This document shows, one piece after another, positions 11,601 to 26,600 of a DNA stretch of 64,000 nt (position 1 is its first letter; every line of letters starts with the position of its first letter). The stretch lies in contig CM056566.1 of assembly GCA_029721515.1 (NCBI GenBank), positions 21,586,769 to 21,650,768 of the forward strand, read 5' to 3'. Both the position numbers and the translations under genes were made by a program. The stretch comes from Synanceia verrucosa. Its lineage: Eukaryota; Chordata; Actinopteri; Perciformes; Synanceiidae. The notes beneath the pieces were generated by a model. It was not told the origin of the DNA. It searched no databases and saw only the letters and a list, made by a program, of their open reading frames with translations.

Positions 11601-14600
11601 AAAAATGCCTCCTTTTTAGAGATTATTTAATGCTGTTAATTGATGTATAAACATGGGAATAACAGAGGAAAGATTTATGGAAGTAGTCTGCCTCCCTGTT
11701 GCACTCTCTGTCCACACAAGAGATAATTGCATTTTTTTTTTTTACATTTTGATAACATGAGAAAGTTTGTTTTTGACAACATGAAACAGATAATATTAGC
11801 ATGACATTATTTCTGATATAAAGGAAATCGAACATCCTCGACACACATTGGAGGACTTCTCCCTTTGTTATAAAAAGATGCTGACTCATGCCTAGACACA
11901 AACTCATACACATAAACGTTTGTGAGAGGTTCGGACGTCCGTTTCCCTTTTAATCGCTGAATCATGACCTCTGACCCCATTCATCAGCTGATATCTATTA
12001 AATGAACTCACTGTTTAGTCATGGTGATAATTGAGTAATAAGTAATAGAGGGATTTGCAAATGATCCTGATTGGATTATCAAAGCTCAGAGATCAGCACC
12101 TTCATGAACTCTCAGCCAGTGTTATTTGTCCTTTTTATGTTGATCAACTTTGAGGATTTTATTTCTGTCTTCGCCACAACCTGCTGATATTTATCACAAA
12201 GCAGCCGCTGTTAGTGGAACGCATCATTTCCTGTATGCAGCGGTGTTTCCTGCTGGAAAGTACCCACTGTAGCCAAGCAAACACAAATGTTGTGACAGTG
12301 CTCTGCGGTAATAGCTCTAATTAGATTGGCTTTATCAGATATTAATAGTTGATTCACTGAGTTTTATGAAATTTCCTTTAAGTGCTATAGTATGCATCAC
12401 TGATAAATATTTGACTTCAGGGAGGTATTCCAGGTAGGAGGTTCAACAAACTCTGACTCTAATCCCGACTTACTCTGAGTATGTTCACCTTGAGTTAAGG
12501 TGCATAACCACAATAAAAAACCATCATCAATGGAGCCCTGATACCTCAATTCACCATGGCAACCACAGAGGAAAAGGCACGATCAACGTATTTATGCAGA
12601 ATTGGAGGTACATTTCATTGAAATCAAAGCTCACAGGTGAAAAGTGATGGAGTGTAATCTGTCGCTTCTTTGCTGGCTATCATCCATATGGAGCTAAAAC
12701 AGATAAACATGCAAACATTCTGACAAAGAGTTCAGGCAGTAAGTAGAAATTAAGACACAGTGAAGCCCAGACCAAAAGAAATGTCATTGTTTTCACAAAC
12801 TTTTTCTTTGGATGATTATTTTTGGGATCTTTGTCATCCACAGAGGGCTTGTTTTGCATCTCATTGTTTTTTTTTAATCACAAACTCACCTTCTATAACT
12901 TAATACAAGACACATGAGAAAGAGGTGGAGGGGTCAGGAGGTCACTGCTCATTTTGGGGATTAAGGGCGATGCTTATCTGTAGGGAGCAGTATAAAGCCA
13001 GAGAGTTTCAGAGCTTTGATGAACACTGTTTTCATAACAACATGCTTCTACCTACCAGCTATTCTCTCTATCTTTATTATCTTTCAACTGTATTCATTAA
13101 CAATGAGTAGAATCAGTAAGTGCTTATCTTTGTTCAGGGGAAACAGACTCACAAACTGAACTGGAGACCAAGAAGTGTTGTCACAACTGGGGAGAAAAAT
13201 GCCTCCTTTTTAGAGATTATTTAACATCCTTTTCAGCGTTTATTGGTGTATAAACATGGGAATAACAGAGGAAAGACTTATGGAAGTAGTCTGCCTCCCT
13301 GTTGCACTCTCTGTCCACACGAGAGGGAAAAAAAGACGAGTTAATTGCATTTTTTAACAGACCGTCTCAAGTGGAAGCAGCTTAATGAGGTTAGGCAGCT
13401 CGCCTCATTGAGAGTTGCAACTGTTCCTAATTGTGATCTCAAATATGCTCATAATCCCCTGATTTGACAGCAGCAGAGGTTTCTGGGGAGGTTTTAAGGT
13501 GAAAGAGAGAGAACAAGGGACAGAGAGACAATTAGCAGGGAGGAAAGCATGTGAGCAGAGGCTTAACACATTCAGGTTACATTTTAAGTGAACACTTCGA
13601 CACGTTTGAACCTGTGAGGATTTATTTAAGAGGTGTTCTCACCGCTGGTTTGTTGTCAGTGTCAGCATTGTGTCGGTATGCTGATGAGCCTACCGTCAGA
13701 TCGTGAAATGTGTCATTTGTAGAGTGGCAGGAGTAAATGTTGGTATTGCAAATGTCAAATATCTACATCCGGTCAGAGCAGTTGATGTGATGTACGGTAA
13801 TCTAAGGGTGGGAGGTTGGCTCAAACAAACCCAACAGAGCTCTCTAATGCCCCTTTTCACTCAGAATAAAGCTTTTCTTTGGTCATGGTGGGGCGGCAGT
13901 AGCTCAGTCTGTAGATGCTTGGGGTGGGAATCGGAAGATCTCCAGCTCAAGTCCAGGTCGGACCAAGTCTGGAGACTGGACTGGTTGCTGGAGCAAGGTG
14001 CCGAACCCCCAACTGCTTGGGGTTCCTAGATGCAGGGTGTTCTGTTAATGTTTTTATTATTATCATGGCACTTGTGTTGCCTCTTCACCTAGGTTGTCAT
14101 TAGAAATGAGAATTAGTTCTCTACTGGCTTACCTGGTAAAATAAAGGTTAAATAAAATATAAATAAAAATGTCCTGTGTGAGATGCACAACAGAAAAATA
14201 ATACTAACAGAGCAAAAAATTCCCCCACTGAGTTATTCTTCGTCTTCTTCAAATATATATTTCTGCAGACACAAATCTGCTGAAATCAAGTTCCTTCTCA
14301 ATATTCTTCCCCCGCAAGAACGGTCCGCCAGGGTGTGCAAGCACTCTTACCTCTTTGGGTGCCATTGACGTAATAATACGTCAAAGTGGTTTTTCAGCTG
14401 CGGGTCGCTGATCGCGGTCTCCCGCACCCTGTGAGTAATGCTGGGGCTTCTGGGAGATGTAGTCAGAGCATAAAGAGACGGTATACACCACAGAGATCAA
14501 AACAGGAAGTGGAGACGGTCGAGATTAGAGAGTAAAACAAACAGAATGTGGAGAAAAAGTGGTGATTTTGGTGAAAGTGTCCTCTACTCTACCTCTGATA

Positions 14601-17600
14601 AAACAAGAATGGAACAAGGTAAAAACAAACATTTTTTTTCATGATGAAATAGAGAGTCTCTTCTTTCATTTGAGCTATTCACTGTTTTCAGAGACATAGT
14701 ACAAAATATTCTGTGGGTCTAGAAATATGACTGAAAATGGACAAAAACACTGGAACGTTTCATAAAAGGGCTGACACTCAAAGAGTTAAGAATGCACAAA
14801 ATCATTTTTATACATTTGTTTTTACTTTGTCACAGCATCAACTGGAAGGCATCAATAAAATGAGGCTCCTCTTTGAGCAGAGTCTCTGGTTTGGCAGGTT
14901 AGATCACCACTGGGCCTAAATACAGCCTCTCTGAACTCTTCCTCTCTCACTGCTCATTGAAACACTTTGAACCTGAAATGTTTGAAGTGTGCAGATCTAT
15001 GCATCCATGTGTTTCCTTGGCAGCGTTCAGCAGCCTTTCCTCACCCATAAAAAGCAGAAAGTCATCAGTGATTGTGAATTTCCTCCATTCCTCACTGTTG
15101 AAAGCTCCCTGGTAAGGCAGAGATTTCACCTTGACTGTGTTTTTCAGTCCAAACCCAAAAACTGCAGCAGGATATGAACAGAACAGGTCACCTCTGATGA
15201 ATCCTCTGCAGGGCTGCTTTGTGTTGTGAATCACAATAATATTTACCCTGATTGTCGAGTCTCCACCAGCCATGTTTCACCCCTCCAGAGGCGATGTTGA
15301 CGCTTCAGCTGCTGGCATACGGGACGACAGCAGACAGATGGAGAGGTTAACTTTCTGTGCATCCACCAGTCGATGCTGCCGCTGTGTCGCCACTTTAATG
15401 CTTCGGGGTGCAGACATGGAGCTGCTGTGGTCACGTTCAAAAATGTGACATGACAGCTTCAATATGTGTCCAGTGCAGCCGAAACAAGTCACGCTGCAGG
15501 CTCACAACACTGTGCTCATGTGGAGGTTTGTTTTTCTGATGTGTTCGTGAAAAACACGTCTGTCCTCTGTTTCCTCAGAATGAAGAACAAGCTCTGGTAC
15601 TTTGAGTTCGGCACCACTGAGACCATATCTGCCACCTGCAAGAAACTCAACGAATGCATAGAAGTGGAGGTGAGTCGCTGATCACAGCTGACGAAGCGTG
15701 ACAGGATAACTGACAGAAATATATTTAAATACAGTGAAATATGAAGCATATCATGAACACAACATGTTTGTTTTTTCACACACAGACTTTTAGATGCCGT
15801 TGTTCTTTCATGTATTGCAAAGATTCAGAACAAAGTGGTTGTCTCATGTTATTGAGGTGTGCTATTCATAGCGCCATCAGATTAACGCTCCATAAAGTCA
15901 CTGATCGCCTCATTCTGTCACGAAGCGCTGCATAATCTGTCATCTCCCCACATGATAAACACACAGTGATTCAGAAAACAGTGGAGAAAATGCAAACAAG
16001 CTGCGCTCCCTTTCAAAGTCGCTATAAGTCTAATAATTGTTGTTTAACAAAGATGTTCAAGAAGAGTTCAGCGGTGGATTTTCTTTCTTAAAGGTCGTTT
16101 GTGTGAGTCACCTAGCTGCTACTATAGCACCACTGTAGTGTCTGGCTAGAAAGACACAACTAACCTTAACTCTTTCTTTACAATGTATTTTGACATCGTT
16201 TAAAACCCGACGCTTGAGTGCCAGCAACGTAATAATATGTCAAAGTGTTTTTCAGCAGTGGGTCGCTGATCGTGGTCTCCCACAGCCTGTGAGTAATGCT
16301 GGGGCTTCTGGGAGATGTAGTCAGAGCATAAAGAGACTGATGTTTTATAAAACAGGAAGTGTCTTGTTCCAGTGTTTTTGTCCATTTTGAGTCATATTTC
16401 TAGACCCACAGAATATTTAGTACTATGTCTCTGAAAACAGTGAATAGCTCAAATGAAAGAAGAGACTCTCTATTTCATCATGAAAAAAATGTTTGTTTTT
16501 ACCTTGTTCCATTCTTGTTTTATCAGAGGTAGAGTAGAGGACACTTTCACCAAAATCACCAGACCAGAGGTAGATATCGTCTCCACTTCCTGTTTTGATC
16601 TCTGTGGTGTATACCGTCTCTTTATGATCCGACTACATCTCCCAGAAGCCCCAAAATTACTCACAGGCTGCGGGAGACCACGATCAGCGACCCGCTGCAG
16701 AAAAAAGTAAAGACGAGTAAACTCGTTTATGGCACTCAAGTCTTAAAAGTCTTAAATTAAAATCCAGGGAATTAAGGTCTTAAGTTGTCTTAAATTTACC
16801 ATATATGTGCTGTAGGTAATAAATGTTCAGATGGTCCAACAGACGGACAGACAGAGAAGTTAATGCTGCTGAAGATAGGGAGGTGTCAGATACCTTCAGG
16901 GGTCAGAGGTCAGGGCTGTGAGGCAGCAAAATGGGGCCAACACAATATCAGACAGGGGGTCATAATGTTCCACATCATCATAGTCACTCAAAACTAAAAA
17001 ATAATCATTATATGACTTGATTTACTTTGGATAAAAGCCAAATGAATGTGATGCTTTCTGACCTCGGCCTCTTTGCACAAACAAACCTGTTAGTCAGCGA
17101 TCAGCCGAGTTAAAAGTTAAACTGGAGCCTGTTTGTTAATTTCGCCTCCAGTGCGACGGGATCATCTTGGACCTCAGCAACACCTCCCTGGAGGGCATCG
17201 CCGTGCTCAACATTCCCAGCATGCACGGCGGCTCCAACCTGTGGGGCGAGACGAAGAAGAGGAGGAACTACAACCGCATGAGCAAGAAGGTTCCCGACCG
17301 GATGCCAGCCAGCACCGTCACAGACGCTAAAGAGCTCAAGTTCTGCATGCAAGGTGGGTCGAAGCAGGCGCCGCACTTCATGTTATCACTGTAAGAGCTG
17401 GTGTGAATGCTAGTGCATTCATGAAAGTACAATATTTATTTTCTTTTTTATTCCAGTGGGGTCACTGTAATTTGCCGCTCTGTGGTATTTGCTTGATGCG
17501 TAGCGGCTGTTTGTTCGTTCTAAAATGACATTAAGCTGCACAAGAAGTGTGAAACTTTGGAAGTGAAGGTCAGAATATGTTGGCCTGCATCCCCTGAGTC

Positions 17601-20600
17601 CCCCAAATGTTCATAATAGTGACAGTAAGATTGTGAACCTCTTCTTTTTAGTGCGAAAGTAGGAATGATTCTGCAATTTCCTCGTGAGGTGGGATGTGTT
17701 TTTTATCTAAATTCCTCCTGGTGAAGCGTTTAGTTTGGTGCATGATGTTCTCACATCATCATTTCCCCTCTTTCATTTCTTCTCCTTCTTCATTTTGACA
17801 CATTAGAGCGAAAAAAATCAGCCAGCAGCAGCGTCGATGTCTCAGATATATGACAAGAAGAAGAAAACATAATTCTCCAGCAGCATTTTGTCTCTAGATG
17901 GAGGATAAATGTATCTATACAGTGACCAGTCATGTGGAAAATGGTATCCAAAAAGGCCAAATTGAGCTGAAAAAGTTGTTCATGCTCTTCAGTTTATGTT
18001 CACTCTTCACCAGTATTCATCTTTTCAGATGTTTCACTAATCTACAGGATGACTTGCAGCAGTCGGTGGCTGAGTTTGCATTCGCCGTCCACAAACGTTA
18101 GAAAATCACCCACTCTGTACTCTCGCCAAGGTTTTCTCGATTATCCCACTTCTGTGTCTTTTCGCTTCACTTTGTCTCTGCATCTCTGCCGACTGAACTA
18201 AAGCTTGTTTCCATGGAGATCTCAGGGCTATACTGAAGCGAAGGCTGGAGGGGAGGAAGAGCAAAAGACACAGTGAAAGAAAGCATAGCGTAAGGAGGAC
18301 GAGAGGTGACTCATATCCGTCACCTCCTGCTAGATGCAGCCTTTGCACTAAAACTGTGTTTTAAGTAAAAGTTGGGAAAGTAAGTGATCACAGCATTGCT
18401 CTAATTAAAGTTCATAAATTATTAAGACAAACTGTTTTGGATGGAAGTTTGCTTCTGTGTTAGTCCGTGAATTATTGCTTGATAGCTAATAACAGTCCAG
18501 ACTGGTGGTCTCGTCTTTGGAGGAGATTCAATCATTTTAAAGGTTAAATCCACTGATTTGACACATTAGATTCAGTCCAGGACCTGTTAAACTAGTTATA
18601 TAATCCATCTCAGTGGCTCTGGAGGATCAAGGTTATCTTGGATTAGTGCTGATGCTTTTAACAGAAAGTCAAAGTGTCACAAACTTGAGACGTGGAGTTT
18701 GGAAGATGTGCTTATTTAGAGGCAGCGAGAGTCTAAGGAAAGGTGTTTAAGTAGGGAATAAAAGTGACTTTATTTTGACTCTCTCAGCTCAGGTTAAGAG
18801 ACTCTACAGCACTGTTCAGTCCATATGAAGCTATTTTATAGCCACACTGCAGACACAGTGCACTTCCTATCAGTGTAGGAGAGTGAGAGCTTTTGCAGCC
18901 ATTGACTCCATTCATGTCGTAAATCTTCAGCCCGGTCTTAACGCTTGACCTAAATCTGAGCCGTAATCCCAAAGTAGCCTCTTAAAGAAGTGAAGACCAA
19001 CAAAGTGTCCTCACTTGAAGGGATTTTCCTTATCTCATTACACAGGCCGACGATAAACCCCTGAACATTGTAACACAGTCCAACAGCCCTGTGGACGGGA
19101 GACCGTGATCCCAGACCTGCTGCTGAAATATGTTGATGGCACTCAAAGAGTTAATCATTCATTGGCATCATAATCACTGAGAACCCATTTCACACCTTTT
19201 TAAAGTTTGAAATGATTGGATCTGATTTTACCCAATCGCTAACGTTTGGTCATGATGTATGTAATGCGGCGCTAGCATTCAGGCTAGCCAACTTCTTCGC
19301 CACTAATGGAGCTAGCCTAGCCACAACGGATTGAATGGATTCAAACCAGCTAGACTACAACGCAAATGCTGCGCATTCGACGTCATCGTTAACACCCGCC
19401 TCCCCCCATTCACTGATTGGCCAGGATGGAAATCATCCTGAGAAATGGAGTCCAAGGGGATCAAACCCAGATGTAATATAGGGAAATAATAATTGAGCGG
19501 AAGATTATGGAGGGCTACGGCCAGGCTAGCGCTATATAAGGCTCTGTATAAGTGCATTCATTGACATCCTGTGAAAAGAGCAGTTTATTTTAAAAAGAAC
19601 TGTCAGAGCGAGAATGTGTTGGCATTACCTAATTTAGACTTCCTCTGTTCTACCTCATTGTAAATTTCATGATTTTGGGGTTTTGGACTGTTGTTCAAAA
19701 CAAGAATTCAGTCCCTAATTGAGCCGTGGGTTTTGTTTTTTCTTTATTGGAGGTACTTTTCCTGTTTTATAGGCAGTAATGACTTTTTTAATCAAAGAGC
19801 AATGAACCTCTGAATCAACAATGAGGAGTCAAATTATTGGAGCAGTCCCATTAAATACAAGTCCTCCACAAATTAGTACAGCGTTGACTCATCACTTCAC
19901 TGACTCAGTGGCGACTATAATTAGAAATAATAATAATAATAATTTACATCACACTCACATTACTTTGTACTGCACTGCATTGTTTTATGGTGGCCAGTGA
20001 TCTGTTTTATCATGTTACAGATAAATAATGAGAATTATTACATATTTTCCTTTCATCAATATGAGACTAAAAGAGGAGTTTTTAATAAATTTGTGCACAT
20101 GTGCATATGGATTTTCATAGTATAAAGTTTGGGCCACTAAATTCACCTGTCAGGGTGGTAAACCAGGTAAATATTAGTGTGTTAGAACATCAGTGATGGA
20201 ATCCTTCCTCAGGATTCAACCTTTATTGAATTAACTTCCCCTGCTAATGTTGTTTGAAACCCACTCTAGTCTCAGAAGTCATTGTGTCTGTGCCGTACAC
20301 TGTGGCCATGCTTCTGCCGGTGTGTGTGTGTGTGTGTGCATGCCTGCATGTTTATCATACAACAAATTGTTTATGACGTTTGCTTTCTCTGGCGCAATAA
20401 ACTAAAGCTTTTAAATCCATTTACTGCAGTTAATGCAATCATCCAGGGTTAGGCAGAGTGACTGAGAGACGCTGCAGGCGCTTCTGACCTCAGTGATGAA
20501 ACTTCAGCCCTCTGACTCACTGCATGCAGCTCTGCTTTCCATTCTGCACCGATAGAAACGACAACAGAGACAGACTATAGTAATGCACAATTGTAAGACG

Positions 20601-23600
20601 CTCGCATCATTGAAATTTAGACATTGCATTTATTTCTTGGAATAAACAGAAAGTAACTGCTGGGAAAGCCTGACGGTGTGCTCAGACTTTGCTGCATACC
20701 TTCACCCGTCTGTCTGCAGTTACTATCTGATAAATCGATCAAACACACCTTAGAAATTCAGCCTCAGGTCAGGTAGCCATTTGCATAAAGAACTGATAAT
20801 CAATCAGCATATGGAGGAGGGGTTCAAAAAACAGCAGAGTCATGCCCAGGAGGCTGTTCTTAGTGATTTATTTTAAGCGTACACTATATTTAAAATGTTT
20901 TCTCAAGGTGAAACATTTCTATAATGTTTTTGTCATCTGAGCCTGCCGACTTTAGAGAGAGGGAGATGAAGCTGTGAAAATATTAATATACATATAAAAT
21001 ATAAAATACTCAAACTAACCCAGGGTTCCTGCAGCTAGTTAAAAAGTCTTAAATTTAAATCCGGGTAATTAAGGTCTTAAATTGTCTTAAATTTGCTGTA
21101 GGTATTACATTTTCAGATGGTGCATTTAATGCCAATAGGAAAATACAAAATTCAGAGATTTACTGCAATTTTGCACAATATTTTTGTTCACAAATTTCAT
21201 TTCTTTGTTCTTGAAAGTTGTGAAATTAAAGTTGTAGAAAAAATTAAAGTTTTATGCCTTCAATTTATATTGTTGTTGCAAGTGTTAAAAGGCTGAAAAA
21301 AATCATTAAAAATTATTATCGGAGATTAATTGGTTATCAGATTTTTGCATTGTCCTCAAAAACTCCTGATTGGTCAGACCCTACAATAAATTGACTATTT
21401 TCTACCAAAGAAATTGTTAAGACTTTTTTGGGTCTTTAATTATATTTGTTAAGGTCTTAAAAAGTTGTAAAAAGTATTAAATTTGACTTTTAAAAGAGTG
21501 CAAGAACCCTGTAACACCACCAAAGTTATTTAAGGCAAACAAGGGTCTTTCTTTCTAAACCTAAGTGTATTTTGGAAAGAATCCCATGCATCCTGGAAAA
21601 CCTGGAAAATGATTGACCACTTGATTGATTGATCTTATTGATTGAAAAAGGTCAAATGTCCTGGAAAAGGTTAAGTTATCCTTGAAATTGATTTATCCTC
21701 CCCATGCTTTGTTACTGTTTTATGAGGATATTTTGAGTGAAGTGAGGGGATTATGCTTTAAATCCAACCTATAAACTTTTGTTTTCTCTAAATAGTTATT
21801 ATACTGGTTATTTATTGTCTGTGTAGCTGTAGAACTTTCTAAACTGAAATAAAAACAACACAAACCTTATTAAAGTTTCTGTTTAGAGAAAGAGAAAAAC
21901 CTGAACTTTTAACTTCTATGGTCTTCAAACAAGCATTTATGCTAAAAAACACTTCTGTACTGTGTACTGTGCTTCTGGGTGTGAATAACGTTCAGTAAAT
22001 GGAACAAAGAACAACTCTGAGTGGGCGTTAAGCTTCCAGAGCTGCTGTGGTGGAGAGAAAAGTCTGAATTTGTGAGTTAAGTGGGGTCAGAAGTCCATTG
22101 TTGTCACGTGGATGAAGACAGATTACAGTGAGGGCTGGAGCTGCTGACAGGAACAGGATTCACGTAGGACGGCCTCGGTGTCAGCCCATCACCACGCTCC
22201 TCTGCAGGCTTTATCTCTGCACCATCTCTCCCCTCCCCTGGTTATTTCCTGCCACCTCCTGCATCACATTTCCTCTATTTCCTGCCGTGGATTGAGCTGG
22301 AAAGGATTCACATAAATAAAGTGGATGCAGCATGCGGGGGTTAAAACCTGGGAATCGTTGGTCCTGCACGCCGTCACTGCTCATGTGACTGATGGTAGAA
22401 TTTATTCCTTAAAGTTAAGAATAATGCTCGGAATTGCAGTTTCCGTTATAGTAACTAATCCCTGTAATACTCCACAATTTTGATGTACTTTTACTTGAGT
22501 ATTTCCATTTTACACTACACTACAACTGGATGCAGCCCACTGGGTGTTGACTGTTGGTTTATTTTACTCTGTTTGGAATTTCATTCGACGCCATCTTCTT
22601 TTTTTTCTTTTTTTTTTGAACCAGGAGGGACATAGCAAAGCTAGCTTGGTTAGCAAAGTGTATATGTGATTCAACTTATCTCTGATACTTGGGATGTACT
22701 TACTGGAAAAAAATGAACAGCCTGCTCATCAGAGTGTCTTTTCGTACAACCCATGCCTTGGTTGCCATGGTAGCAAGGTTTAGCTCTGCCCTAAAGGATC
22801 CTCTGTTTGACTCTACATGGGTCCATAACGTATGAAATGAACTTCATGCTGTATTGAAAAGAATACTTGAGGTCATAAAGTTGTGTTTACAGTGTTTACT
22901 GAGGGAATAAATCCAGAGCGTTGCCCCCTGTTGGAAGTCACTTCCTCCAGCATTAGCTCCACCTCTCAGACTTGGAGGTCACTCGTTGGTAATTTCTTCC
23001 AAACACAATGTTGTGTTTTTATTTATAAAAAAAAAAATGTTTGCAGTAGCTCGTTAGAAAGCACCTTTGACAGCGATGTGCTGACTGATGAGTAATTAGC
23101 GCAGTAATATGCGCTGAAGAAGCTCAACAGAGGCGCTTTGTTCAACCTGCTATTTCAGGTATGGTTCCCAGTGCGTCTCCCCTCCATGACTCATTTGTTT
23201 TCTTTCTCCTCCGTCACATCACGCCCTCCCCTCACCTTTCCTCCTCCTGCTCCTCCTTCCCTTCTTCCCATGGTCCTCGAACCCGGTCGAGCTGTGAAAC
23301 CCCACAGAGGAGGCTGGATCAGGCCATCCACACACTGCATGTTGTTTCCTCCTCACACAACAGAAAACAGTGGACTATAATTACTCTCATCCCCCCACCA
23401 TCACTCCACCAGTCTGTGAGGCTGGAAATATTTCCTCATGAAGCTGCTGAGCTGCTCTCAGTGGATGCTGGGAGAGTGGATGACCTTCCAGTGATACATT
23501 TACTCAGAGTTAATGAGTGACAAACGATCCTTTAAGTAGTCAATTACTCTCTAACGGGATGAAGATGGAAAAGATGACATTTCTGTAATCTGTTCCTTCC

Positions 23601-26600
23601 CATGTTTGCTTTTCTCATGACGTTTTCTGGGTGCTTTCAGGCCATGTAAGGATTCAGTGACATGCTGGGTGTATTTTTGTGCTGTGTTATAGTAACATAG
23701 TGTTCTTTGTTAAACAGCCAAGTGCTCTCCCCCGTACCTTTACCTCCGTCGGCGCTGGCGAGGCGAGCTGCAGTTCCTCTTGACCATCTGCCGTGACTCT
23801 GGCCACCCAGAGACAATAACAGGCCGGTCGGGGAGGGAGGGCACGTGGGCGGAGGACGGATACACAAATATGTCTGCTTATAATTATAACCTAACACCTC
23901 AACTGATGAACAATGAAAGCTGCAGCTATTCTCTCTGGGGATTCATAACTCATCTTTCAGTTTCTAATTGAAGGGCTGCTAAAAATAACTCCTCACTAAA
24001 TTTAAAACTTAAAGGTCCCGTACTGGACTCACTTTTTGAGCTCCACCACTTATCATGTGGTTTGTGTTTTCAGTAATAAATGCTGCTAACAGGTGTATAT
24101 CTTTTAACTCTTTAAGTGCCATCGACGTAATAATACGTCAAAGTGTTTTTTTCAGCAGCGGGTCGCTGATGGCGCTCTCACACAGCCTGTGAGTAACGCT
24201 GGGGCTTCTGGGAGATGTAGTCAGAGCATAAAGAGACGGTATACACCATAGAGATCAAAACAGGAAGTGGAGACGATCGAGATTAGAGAGCAAAACAAAC
24301 AGAATGTGGAGAAAAAGTGGTGATTTTGGTGAAAGTGTCCTCTACTCTACCTCTGATAAAACAAGAATGGAACAAGGTAAAAACAAACATTTTTTTCATG
24401 ATGAAATAGAGAGTCTCTTCTTTAATTTGAGCTATTCACTGTTTTCAGAGTCATAGTACTAAATATTCTGTGGGTCTAGAAATATGACTCAAAATGGACA
24501 AAAACACTGGAACAAGACACTTTGTGTTTTATAAAACAGCTGACACTCAGTGAGTTGGTATACAGGATCTTTGCCAATGTAAATCAATGGGGACAAGTGT
24601 TTTGGGGAAGTTATAATTATTATTAATTATAATAATTAACTGGTTGGTGTTCCTGGGGGCGTGGCTACAACAGCAGTGGTAGACTTAAAAATGTCCGCTG
24701 CTCTGATCATCCTGTTACGTTCTTCTCTCTGTGTGTCATTTTTTTAAGTTAAAATTTATTTATAGGGCACTTTTAAGACGACAGCAGTCGATCAATGTGC
24801 AGGATACATAAATGAAGCAAATAAACAAATAGATTACAATGAGATTAATAAAATTAAAACAGTAAAATATGGACATTAAAAGAACTACAGTGCCTATGAT
24901 TAGTGGGTGCTCACTTTTTAACTATATTTGTGATCAGTTATCTTAAAATCACAATTAGTCAAAACACAGTGTTTGTCCTCAAAAATGATAATAATAATAC
25001 AGCGTGTTTTTTTTAAATGTATTAATTGTTTTTTGTCACTGAAGGAAATCTTGTGGGTGTCTGTGTTTGATTGACAGCAGCTAGCAGAGAAATTAAAATT
25101 AATTAAAAAACATCAAATATGATTTTCTCCCCATTTGCTTTCAAAGAAAATGTGATTTACTCAGTGGATATGTGATCTGTAGCACTTTATAAAAGATACT
25201 GAGTGATGCAGTCATTGCAGACAAAATGACTCAAACACAGAATATTGCCACCTTTAACTATGAATAACCTATATTCTATGGTCATATTTAGAAATATTCT
25301 TCCCTGTCACTATAAAAAGTGTGGTTTTATTTTTATTTTTTTTTAGAAATAATGAATGAATTTGATTTGACTCCTGACTGCCTGCACAGCAGAGGAAACG
25401 GTGCAGCGCAGCAGTGACGACTCTTTGGCTGCTTGGCAGAGCACCGCCATCCCATCCCAGAATGCACCGTGGCTGCGTTATGTAAGAGGCTGTTCTATTC
25501 TATTCTTAGCTCTACCTCGCTGAGAAGCAACAGCGCTGGTTGCCTGAGAGTCAAAAGCACAGAGAGCTGATGAGGCGGGATCGTCAGTGAGGTGAGAACC
25601 AGCGCAGTGGGCTATTCTGCCATCAGGCTCTCACGCTGGGCAGGATGCCATGACCATATTTGGTATTTGGAGGAAGTGGAGGTGTGTTGGTGGGTGTTAT
25701 ATATTTAATAGTACAACAGGAAAAGGATACACTGTTTTGAAATCCTAAAATAAGACGTGCCAACACTCGCTGGCGTGTTCTTCCTCTATTGTCTTGCAGC
25801 ATCAGGCTGGTTTAAAATGACAGACTGAGTCCATCTTTACATCCTTTTTAAAGCCCATCTGTCGTATGCAGCCATTGTGTCACTGGTCCTCCTTAAGCAC
25901 CCCCCCCCCCAGTCTCCAACTGTCAGTATTTCTCTTTATGGACGGCCAATCCTATTATGATTATTTCCTGGAAAGCTCTGCAGAAACAGAGGGATTCATA
26001 TGGTGGACATGTGTCTTTGTGGTAGCATGCAGTCTGATGATGAGGCAGAGTTTCTGCATGTCGTCACGACTGGAGCTGCTCTTCAGGATATTCAGGATTT
26101 TGGCAGGATTCAGGGGGAATAAAAACTGCATTTTATAAGCTGATGGAGTAGAGTGTTTTTCACGATCTAAATAAACGTTTCCGTATCAAGTCGTATCCTA
26201 ATTTACATCATAAATGTTGCCATCACTTTCTAGTATAGAATAAATAACAATCATAACAACAAAGGAGCTTGACTTTACATTCATTTCTGACAAATGAATT
26301 CAATTTTTGTGAGCTTTTCAGTCCAATTCACTCCAGCAAATGTCCAACTGGCTATATAAAACACATACTGTATTTTTATTGTCTAGTAGCTGCTTCCCCC
26401 AAAGACTTTTATTCACATTTTATATTAATGTGCACACCAAGGGTGGGAAAAAATATTGATATATAGTCAAGATGTCGCAATACTTTTTCTTCTGATATAA
26501 TATTGAGTTTTAATTTCTGAATATCGATTTTTTTCCCCAAACAAAAAATAGTAATTTTTTGGGCCAGTATATGGATTATTTTTATCTGATAAAAATAATC

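Larger units (their letters stand above)
8610..15578 (+). other. dgkg intron
   Basis: About 7.0 kb between two DGK exons. It holds a spaced direct duplication, a decayed DNA-element fragment, a SINE and a full R1 copy, listed separately. A (TG)-free, GA-rich stretch at about 9510-9560 is unremarkable. I see no other gene. Confidence 0.8.

Noticed and set aside
13889..14000. A tRNA gene
   Set aside because: A- and B-box-like words are present but no cloverleaf can be formed, and the flanks match a SINE body and tail.
14947..15273. A 108-codon minus-strand open frame
   Set aside because: It sits in a dgkg intron with no splice or family signal; length alone is expected by chance.
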